From positions 1 to 55,602 of the forward strand of contig JAIPFI010000003.1 in NCBI GenBank assembly GCA_021736705.1: DNA of 55,602 nt, read 5' to 3'. Each line of letters begins with the position of its first letter. The first letter of the stretch is position 1. Positions 49,234-55,602 of the stretch are shown here, piece after piece. The notes beneath the pieces were generated by a model. The model was not told the origin of the DNA, made no database searches, and saw nothing but the letters and a program-made list of their open reading frames with translations. A program made the translations under genes and the position numbers. The DNA is from Methylococcaceae bacterium (GTDB taxonomy: Bacteria; Pseudomonadota; Gammaproteobacteria; Methylococcales; Methylomonadaceae).

Positions 49234-50613
49234 TTAATTTACGCCCCCTTCAGCAAGATGCTTAGGCTCTAAAATTTTCTCTAACTCCGAACGAGAAATA
49301 TCGGTCATTTCTTCGGCCACATCAATAATAGGTCGGCCTTGTTTATAAGCTGATTTAGCAATTTTTGCTGCTTGCTCATAACCAATAATTGGATTTAACG
49401 CCGTCACTAAAATGGGATTTCTAGTTAATGCCTGTTGCAAATTATCTTCACGCACCCTGAAATCAGCAATCGCATTATCGGCCAGAGCAAGACTGACCTG
49501 ACTGATAATTTCAATACTTTGTAAAATATTATAAGCAATCACTGGCAGCATAACGTTGAGCTGAAAAGTCCCTGATTGCCCTGCAATCGTAATCGTTGCG
49601 TCATTACCAATGACTTGTGCAGCCACCATCGCCGTTGCTTCTGGAATAACAGGATTCACTTTACCCGGCATAATGCTACTTCCAGGTTGTAATGCCGTTA
49701 ATTCAATTTCGCCCAAACCCGCAAGGGGGCCGCTATTCATCCAGCGCAAATCATTGGCTATTTTCATTAAACTAACAGCAATGGTTTTTAATTGTCCTGA
49801 TAATTCAACAACGGCATCCTGACAGCTTAAGCTCTCAAAAAATGAATCATTTGGCGTAAAGACTATATCCGTTGCTGCGCTCATCGTTTGCGCAAATTTA
49901 ACCGCAAACTCAGGATGGGCATTAATTCCGGTACCCACCGCTGTTCCACCTTGCGCTAATTTCTGAATGCGGGGCAGAGCGCTTTGCACTCGGGCAATAC
50001 CATTGCGAATTTGTAAGGCCCAAGCACCTAACTCCTGCGCTAAAGTCATTGGCATCGCATCCATTAGATGAGTACGCCCCGTCTTTGTATAGTACTGGCA
50101 AGCCTTTGCTTTTGTTTCGATAGTTTCAGCTAAATGCGTCAAAGCCGGCAATAATTGGCGATAACATTCTAAAGCTGCACTAATATGTATCGCTGTTGGA
50201 ATGACATCATTACTACTTTGCCCCATATTAACGTGATCATTCGCACCCACTGCTTCACTACTGATAGCAGAAGCCAAATGTGCCAATACTTCGTTTACAT
50301 TCATATTAGTACTGGTGCCAGATCCCGTTTGAAATATATCCAAAGGAAATTGATCTGCATATTCGCCGTGAATCACTTGCTCTGCCACTTGAATAATTGC
50401 CTGGCCTCGTTCAGCATCTAACAAACCCAAGTCCATATTCACTTTAGCGGCTGTTTGTTTAATTAATGCGACTGTTTTAATAAAAGCAGGCGGCATCATT
50501 AAACCACTAATTGGAAAATTATTAATTGCTCGCTGAGTCTGTGCGCCATATAAAGCATCAGCAGGCACCTGTAACTCTCCCATGCTATCTTTTTCTATTC
50601 TGTAATTTGTCAT
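49234..50613 (-). CDS. fumC: Class II fumarate hydratase
   Basis: 459 residues. Blocks: ALYGAQTQRAINNFPISG, FQTGSGTSTNMNVNEVLA, HVNMGQSSNDVIPTAIHISA (20), GRTHLMDAMPMTL and the signature GSSIMPGKVNP. Oxygen-stable, iron-free fumarase of the TCA cycle. It starts 2 bp after the glutaredoxin-like gene, so it belongs to the hcp-like/yqhA/glutaredoxin operon. Confidence 0.95.
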   Translation of the reverse strand: MTNYRIEKDSMGELQVPADALYGAQTQRAINNFPISGLMMPPAFIKTVALIKQTAAKVNMDLGLLDAERGQAIIQVAEQVIHGEYADQFPLDIFQTGSGTSTNMNVNEVLAHLASAISSEAVGANDHVNMGQSSNDVIPTAIHISAALECYRQLLPALTHLAETIETKAKACQYYTKTGRTHLMDAMPMTLAQELGAWALQIRNGIARVQSALPRIQKLAQGGTAVGTGINAHPEFAVKFAQTMSAATDIVFTPNDSFFESLSCQDAVVELSGQLKTIAVSLMKIANDLRWMNSGPLAGLGEIELTALQPGSSIMPGKVNPVIPEATAMVAAQVIGNDATITIAGQSGTFQLNVMLPVIAYNILQSIEIISQVSLALADNAIADFRVREDNLQQALTRNPILVTALNPIIGYEQAAKIAKSAYKQGRPIIDVAEEMTDISRSELEKILEPKHLAEGGVN

Positions 50614-50615
50614 AG

Positions 50616-50876
50616 TTATTTTAAATGTTGCGACTGGGCGGCGGGAGTCGCCCCCCCCACAAAGCTAAGTATATCCTCAGCACTAAAAGGCCATCCCAAC
50701 TCTTTCTTTGTTACTAAATCCAATAACACAGGAATTTTAATGGCGTAATTCTCTTGCCATTGCTCTTGCTCAGCAATGTCGATTTTTGCAAAAGGAATAT
50801 TTAATTGTAAAAATAAGGCCTCTGCTTGCTCACATAAATGACAAGCTGAGGTACCTAATAATAATAACTGGCTCAA
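50616..50876 (-). CDS. Glutaredoxin-like protein (DUF836/PF05768)
   Basis: 86 residues from a TTG start at 50876 that overlaps the yqhA-like stop codon (TTGA). The longer frame upstream is antisense-like and has no family match. [19 protein letters not shown] is the thioredoxin-fold strand and CxxC site (CHLC), as in the DUF836 glutaredoxin-like family; KIPVLLD holds the cis-Pro. Thiol-disulfide exchange in the cytosol is likely. The context next to a hybrid-cluster-protein homologue suggests redox or nitrosative stress. Confidence 0.82.
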   Translation of the reverse strand: MSQLLLLGTSACHLCEQAEALFLQLNIPFAKIDIAEQEQWQENYAIKIPVLLDLVTKKELGWPFSAEDILSFVGGATPAAQSQHLK

Positions 50877-51364
50877 TGTTTTGCCTTCTTCTCCAACATC
50901 CCCATCATAAAAGCAGAGACAACAAAGGTTAAATGAATCAATGCATACCAAAGTAATTTGTCATTGGCTATCTGCTCGGCATTCATAAATACTTTTAATA
51001 AATGTATCGATGAAATAGCCACAATTGATGATGCAACTTTCATCTTTAAAGAACCGTAATCATGCGTTCCTAACCAAGATAATTTCTCTGTTCCTTCCGC
51101 AATATCTAAGCGCGAAACAAAATTATCATACCCACTAAACATAACAATAATTGTCAAACTACTCACCAGCGTTAAATCAATGAACGCAAGTAATTTCAAC
51201 GTCAATTGCCCTTCATCCATATCTAAAATAGCGGGAATAAAATGATATAACTCTTGAAAAAACTTAACCGCCAAAGCCATTAAAGCGACACTCATGCCTA
51301 AATAAATGGGGGCTAATAGCCAACGACTCGCATAAATCAAGCGTTCAATTATTCGTTCAATCAT
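50873..51364 (-). CDS. yqhA: YqhA-family membrane protein (UPF0114)
   Basis: 163 residues, four membrane segments (about 12-35, 55-80, 103-125, 138-155). [33 protein letters not shown] and the loop [20 protein letters not shown] (20) are the family signature. Function not established. 6 bp after the hcp-like gene and coupled to the glutaredoxin-like gene. Confidence 0.93.
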   Translation of the reverse strand: MIERIIERLIYASRWLLAPIYLGMSVALMALAVKFFQELYHFIPAILDMDEGQLTLKLLAFIDLTLVSSLTIIVMFSGYDNFVSRLDIAEGTEKLSWLGTHDYGSLKMKVASSIVAISSIHLLKVFMNAEQIANDKLLWYALIHLTFVVSAFMMGMLEKKAKH

Positions 51365-51370
51365 TTTTGT

Positions 51371-53089
51371 TTATAAATTAGTTTGACTTGCTGTTTCGAC
51401 TGCCTGCGGCTCAGCAGGGGCGCTTTCAATACCTAGCATCGCGGCCATATCATTCTCAGGTGTATCAATACCTTTTACCGCTAAAGTTTGAGTTAATTTT
51501 TCTAAAATCCCCGCACTAAAAAACGGGGGTAACGTAGGGCCAATACGTACATCTTTAATGCCTAAAGCAAATAAAGCCAACATCATTAAAATAGTTTGCT
51601 GTTCATACCAAGCGATATTAAAAGAAACCGGTAATTCTGACACATGACTTAACTGCATTATTTGCTGTAAATGTGTCAAAAACGCTAACACAGCATAAAA
51701 GTCATGCGTTTGCCCGACATCTAAAAGGCGCGGAATACCATTAATTTCACCTAATTCTAAATCATGAAAACGATATTTAGTATCGCCGGCCGTTAAGATA
51801 AGCGCATCTTTCGGTAAAGCTTGAACCAGTTCCGTGTAATACCGGCGCTCCTTATGCCGACCATCACAACCCGCTAAAACAATAATTCGCTGAATATCGC
51901 CCGATTGAATAGCCGCAGCAATAGCTTCTGTTAAAGCCGTCAGTGCTTGTAATCCATAACCTACTATTACCGCACCTTTTGTGATTGGTGTAGGGGGTTC
52001 GCATTTTTTAGCTTGCTCAATAATGACCGAAAAATCTTTAAACTCACTGCTTCTGGGCTTATCTATATGCCTAATATCTGGCCAACCGACCATGCCTGAA
52101 GTATAAGCCTTATCGGTATAATCTTTTTTAGGTTGTTGCAGGCTATTGCTGGTCACTAAAACAGGACCTTTAAATTTACTAAATTCAGTTTTCTGATCCT
52201 GCCATGCCCCGCCATAATTAGCGACCAAATTAAAATATTTCTTAAAAGCAGGATAGGCATGCGCGGCAATCATTTCGCCATGCGTATAAATATCCACACC
52301 AGATCCTGCGCTTTGCTCTAATAAATCATGCAAATCGTGAAAATCATGGCCTGTTACTAGAATACCTGGTTTATCCCAAGTATCTAAATGCACGGTCGTC
52401 GGTTCGGGTTGACCAAACTTTTCTGTATTAATCTGCGCTAATAATGCCATCACCAATAAACTCTGTTTACCGGCTTTATAGCTCATAGCTAAAACATCAT
52501 CTAAACTGACGTCCGTGCGTAAAGTATAAGCAACAAGCTCATGCACAAAAGCATAATGTTCCACGTGAAACACGCCTAGCACTTGAATATGTTCCAGCAA
52601 AGCCCCCAATCCCTTTGCGGCATACATCAGCATTTCACGGGCGGCATGCAAATCCGCTTGCTCACCAGATAATTCACCACACGCCATAACACCTAATGTT
52701 TCACCTATCTTTACCCAAGCCGCCTGATCAATTAATTCATACTGCCATTGCGCTTCTTTAGGCAAATCAACAATTAACTCAACGCCCTTTGCTAACAATA
52801 ACCGTTTTAAATATTCACGTCGCTGTACCGTTTCGGCAATTAATTGCACAAATACCGCTGGATCAAAATTAACATTGGTGACCATTGAATACAGCGCACG
52901 AGCCATAAACTGATCAATATTTGGCTCGCTAATTCCTACTTCTGCCGCTTTAACAGCATAAAAAGATAAACCTTTTAAGGTATGCGTTAACAAATCATGT
53001 AAGCTGGAAACATCCGCTTTTTTCCCGCAAATACCCGCTGTATCGCAAGCGACATTTTTTTTGGCTTCCTGGCAATGGTAACAAAACAT
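51371..53089 (-). CDS. Hybrid cluster protein (Hcp)-like protein with altered hybrid-cluster site
   Basis: 572 residues, full Hcp length and fold throughout. The N-terminal cluster motif is intact (Cys3, Cys6, Cys15, Cys21; MFCYHCQEAKKNVACD). Aligned by memory with E. coli Hcp, the hybrid 4Fe-2O-2S site keeps His248 (GHD), Glu272 (HGEM), Cys408 (AGCDGR) and Glu496 (WYEQ), but three cysteine ligands are replaced: TSNC reads TSNS (Ser316), LACGKYRF reads TAGDTKYRF (Asp436) and GQCND reads GQTHD (Thr461). The nearby Lys (EQK) is Gln498. Classical hydroxylamine or NO reduction is therefore doubtful. AAGGAG precedes the ATG. First gene of an operon with yqhA, the glutaredoxin-like gene and fumC. 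Confidence 0.9.
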   Translation of the reverse strand: MFCYHCQEAKKNVACDTAGICGKKADVSSLHDLLTHTLKGLSFYAVKAAEVGISEPNIDQFMARALYSMVTNVNFDPAVFVQLIAETVQRREYLKRLLLAKGVELIVDLPKEAQWQYELIDQAAWVKIGETLGVMACGELSGEQADLHAAREMLMYAAKGLGALLEHIQVLGVFHVEHYAFVHELVAYTLRTDVSLDDVLAMSYKAGKQSLLVMALLAQINTEKFGQPEPTTVHLDTWDKPGILVTGHDFHDLHDLLEQSAGSGVDIYTHGEMIAAHAYPAFKKYFNLVANYGGAWQDQKTEFSKFKGPVLVTSNSLQQPKKDYTDKAYTSGMVGWPDIRHIDKPRSSEFKDFSVIIEQAKKCEPPTPITKGAVIVGYGLQALTALTEAIAAAIQSGDIQRIIVLAGCDGRHKERRYYTELVQALPKDALILTAGDTKYRFHDLELGEINGIPRLLDVGQTHDFYAVLAFLTHLQQIMQLSHVSELPVSFNIAWYEQQTILMMLALFALGIKDVRIGPTLPPFFSAGILEKLTQTLAVKGIDTPENDMAAMLGIESAPAEPQAVETASQTNL

Positions 53090-53194
53090 GTTTACTCTCC
53101 TTGTTAATTATAAAAAATAAAGTCTTAGTTTGACCTGTATTAGGACACGATTAAAGGGTCTTATTTTATCAGTAATGTTACAACACTGCTTATA

Positions 53195-55602
53195 CTAATA
53201 AACCTCTCTAAAGTAAATTTGCTTATCATTACTCTTATAAAGCCCGAAGTTGACTCGTGCAGTAGGCAAGCTATCATGCGTGCCACTGCCATTCCAATCA
53301 AATAACAGCCAGGAATCGCTATTTAATAAAGATAAATCCACATAACCATAAGCATTGGCAGCGCTAAATACCAATCCTGCATCGCCACCAGAAAAAGGGC
53401 TATGAGTTAATGTCGCCGTCGTAGTGCCTGTCGCTCCGATACCAATAGCTTCATTGCCTGCTTTAGTTGTACTGCCATTATGTAAACTTAGCTGCGTTGC
53501 TAAGTTTATGACTGTACTATTATCAGCCAAATTCTGAATAAAGTTACGCCCATCATAATACTCGGTAACAAGCGGAACACTCAGCGGCATTAATTCAGAT
53601 CCATAAGCATTAGCCATGGCAATTCGCCCCCAGCGCTGCTCTTTATTTGCCGCAAAACTAATACCACTGCCAACAGAAGGGGATCCAAAAACGACCGGAT
53701 TAATGTGCGGTAAACCATTAACATTTGCGACCACTACGCCATCAATATCAGCAAGCGTAAAACTAAGTGTAATTTCCGCATCAAAAGGCGCAACCGGAGA
53801 ACGTCTGGTAATGGCTAAAATATGGCTGCTGGTGTCGGAAAAACGCAGAGTACCACTGCCATCTCCATTATCAATAGCAACGGGGGCGCGAATATCAATA
53901 ATAATTAAAGCATGAATGGCTTCTGTATAACTCGGTGTAATGCCATAACTTGCATCTGTTGGATTTATTTTCCAATAACTACCCGTGTAATTTTTAGTCG
54001 TTACTCCAGAGGCATTTTTTGCAGTTACTGTGGCAACTGGAATGGTTGCATACATTATTGGCTGACCAATATAGGTAAAAGTAGCATTGCTTGTGTCAAA
54101 TACGGGCGTGTTTAACGTCACCTCAAAATGATCAGGAATAAACCGGCCTATCGTTATAGCTGAGCTATGCCCAAAATTACAGCCAACTTTGCCATTAACT
54201 GGATTATTAGCAAAACTACCTAAAATACAGTCGCCATTTAATTGATCCGTACTGGTAAAGCTATCATCATAAATATCATTAGCTACAAATTTTACTAAAC
54301 CCACTTCATCATATTTGAAGTTCGAGCCAACAGCTTCTCCGGTATTTTTATTCGCACTTGCAAATACTCCCGATAATTTATTCACTTGAGTAATATTATT
54401 ATGATCGTGCAAAGTACTATTTATTTTTGGCGTGCCGTTATAACCAACGCTAGAAGATTGAGTGGTTATAGTAAATGAATCGGCTCCTGCCTTTGCCGTA
54501 GTCCCTGATCCCGAGCTGGTATTATTCAGCGTAGAAGTAACGACACTAAACCTTAGTGGACGAATGGCAAAGCTATCAGTAGAACAGCCGATAACATTGA
54601 CGTCATCAGTCGTATCAGTTATCCGGCATTTGACATGACTATAAGCAGCATTAGAAACCAATGAATGACTCTTAACTCGCCCCAAGTCGGATGCTTTAAA
54701 GCTTACATTATCCGCACTAATACTTGGATAACCGGCGCATAAGCCAGTACTCGCATCAACTAACTCAACTTTAACGGTATGATCAGTTAAATTAGCAAAT
54801 TCCGTTTCTAAATTATCAGCCTCATCTAAAGCGACTATATCAAAAGCAAAAGCTTGCGCTGTCGTTTTAGTATACAACCTCCCCGTAAGCTCATTTTCAC
54901 CACTTTCTACACAATTAAAGTTACTCGCTATTATATTTGTTGCTTTGTTGCTTGACCCTTCTGTTGCATTACAGACCTGCCAACCATTGCTACCATCGGG
55001 TTTTGTGCAAATATTATTATCCGCTGCATTACTTCGCTCATAACTAGCTGAGCAAGCACTATCAACATGCCATAATTGACTTTTACCACTCAAACTAACG
55101 CCATAACGAAAATATTGAATGACTGAGGATGAAGCTGACTCTTGAATAAGTATTTCACCGTAATTTTTATCCAATGCATTTTTACCTCCAAACAATGCTT
55201 CAGGAAAAACAATAAAACTGCCTGCAGGCACTAAGTGGGCGCTGTAATTACTTGCAGAAACATTTGTTTTTTCTAAATACACTCGTGCAGCCGCATTATC
55301 CAATGCTATGGTGACGCTATTCTTTTTACCATCATCGGAATAAGAAATAGTTTTTCCACCTAAAACGATAGGTGCTTTGGTATAAAGCTCGATATATCCG
55401 TCGCCTGAAGATCCATTCGATTGACTGACATTTATTTCATTAGTGACTAAGCCGTTTGCGTAAGCACTAGAACAGCTTAGCAAGATATTTGTGTCCTCTT
55501 TGTCTTCTTTGTCTTCTTTGTCCTCTTTGTCTTCTTTGTCCTCTTTGTCCTCTTTGTCCTCTTTGTCCTCTTTGTCCTCTTTGTCTTCTTTGTCTTCTTT
55601 GT
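53195..55602 (-). CDS. mshQ: MshQ-like secreted MSHA-associated protein (5' end beyond window)
   Basis: The long frame begins no later than a TTG at 55483 but stays open to the right edge through a tandem repeat encoding Lys-Glu-Asp, so the true start is probably outside. LLSCSSAYANG looks like the end of a signal peptide. The N-terminal part (about 12-150) has a lamin-tail-like pattern (NEINVSQSNGSSGDGYIELY). The C-terminal half fits DUF6701 of MshQ: FSVVTSTLNNTSSGSG, GRFIPDHFEVTLN and RWGRIAMANAYGSELMPLSV, PLVTEYYDGRNFIQNLADNS. It is likely exported to the cell surface with the MSHA pilus. Cysteine pairs are scattered through the middle. Confidence 0.82.
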   Translation of the reverse strand, partial: KEDKEDKEDKEDKEDKEDKEDKEDKEDKEDKEDKEDTNILLSCSSAYANGLVTNEINVSQSNGSSGDGYIELYTKAPIVLGGKTISYSDDGKKNSVTIALDNAAARVYLEKTNVSASNYSAHLVPAGSFIVFPEALFGGKNALDKNYGEILIQESASSSVIQYFRYGVSLSGKSQLWHVDSACSASYERSNAADNNICTKPDGSNGWQVCNATEGSSNKATNIIASNFNCVESGENELTGRLYTKTTAQAFAFDIVALDEADNLETEFANLTDHTVKVELVDASTGLCAGYPSISADNVSFKASDLGRVKSHSLVSNAAYSHVKCRITDTTDDVNVIGCSTDSFAIRPLRFSVVTSTLNNTSSGSGTTAKAGADSFTITTQSSSVGYNGTPKINSTLHDHNNITQVNKLSGVFASANKNTGEAVGSNFKYDEVGLVKFVANDIYDDSFTSTDQLNGDCILGSFANNPVNGKVGCNFGHSSAITIGRFIPDHFEVTLNTPVFDTSNATFTYIGQPIMYATIPVATVTAKNASGVTTKNYTGSYWKINPTDASYGITPSYTEAIHALIIIDIRAPVAIDNGDGSGTLRFSDTSSHILAITRRSPVAPFDAEITLSFTLADIDGVVVANVNGLPHINPVVFGSPSVGSGISFAANKEQRWGRIAMANAYGSELMPLSVPLVTEYYDGRNFIQNLADNSTVINLATQLSLHNGSTTKAGNEAIGIGATGTTTATLTHSPFSGGDAGLVFSAANAYGYVDLSLLNSDSWLLFDWNGSGTHDSLPTARVNFGLYKSNDKQIYFREVY
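55493..55602. repeat. 9-bp tandem repeat, 12 full units to the window edge
   Basis: Plus strand units GTCCTCTTT or GTCTTCTTT repeat 12 times plus two bases, reaching the right end of the window. On the minus strand each unit is AAA-GA(A/G)-GAC in frame with the mshQ-like gene, coding (Lys-Glu-Asp)n. Only the third base of the Glu codon varies. Confidence 0.95.

Noticed and set aside
55493-55602. CRISPR-like repeats at the right edge
   Set aside because: The 9-bp units have no spacers; this is a simple tandem repeat.

Overview
The window is a 55.6 kb, AT-rich stretch of a gammaproteobacterial chromosome, mostly core housekeeping genes with a few accessory insertions. Several gene orders are ones I know from Pseudomonas and E. 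coli: coaBC-dut-algC-argB with radC divergent, rhlB/trxA/rho, mutY-yggX next to an asmA gene, gph next to trpE, and nudE divergent from yrfG. The low GC, the MSHA-type pilus genes and the dispersed palindromic repeats fit a methanotroph-like member of the order Methylococcales. That placement is an inference; no methane-oxidation marker is present here.

Layout. 1-6 kb: a truncated serine hydrolase, long palindromic repeats, a substrate-binding lipoprotein coupled to a GGDEF-EAL enzyme, and a small secreted protein. 6-12.7 kb: relA, hemL, a lipoprotein/DUF4105 pair and a short-chain dehydrogenase. 12.9-22.2 kb: a lone dnaA followed at once by an MSHA assembly operon (mshI, a pilN-like gene, mshJ, K, L, M, N, E). 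22.2-30.5 kb: nudE, yrfG, rhlB, trxA, rho, yggX, mutY and asmA. 30.7-33.4 kb: a small membrane protein, a peroxiredoxin, a two-domain AP2-like protein and purC. 33.6-39.6 kb: radC, then coaBC-dut-algC-argB. 40.3-47.1 kb: a minus-strand trp cluster (trpE-trpG-trpD-trpC) interrupted twice, by an AAA ATPase plus TOPRIM-like pair between trpG and trpD, and by a PilZ protein between trpD and trpC. 47.2-55.6 kb: gph, mshG, fumC, a glutaredoxin-like gene, a yqhA-like gene, an Hcp-like gene and an mshQ-like gene that runs into a 9-bp tandem repeat at the right edge.

Themes. (1) Cyclic di-GMP: a putative ligand-sensing diguanylate cyclase/phosphodiesterase, a MshE ATPase with two MshEN-type motifs and a PilZ receptor all lie in the window, so pilus control by c-di-GMP is likely. 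(2) MSHA genes are split over three places (14.3-22.2 kb, 47.9-49.2 kb, 53.2 kb to the edge); the pilins would be expected beyond the right edge or elsewhere.

The most unusual items are an Hcp (hybrid cluster protein) homologue that keeps its N-terminal four-cysteine motif but has lost three of the four cysteines that bind the hybrid cluster; the AAA/TOPRIM two-gene cassette inside the trp operon, which looks like an uncharacterised relative of OLD/PARIS-type defence modules; a RelA without its C-terminal domain; and a (Lys-Glu-Asp)n repeat in frame at the start of the mshQ-like gene. No tRNA, rRNA, CRISPR array, complete insertion sequence or origin of replication was seen.
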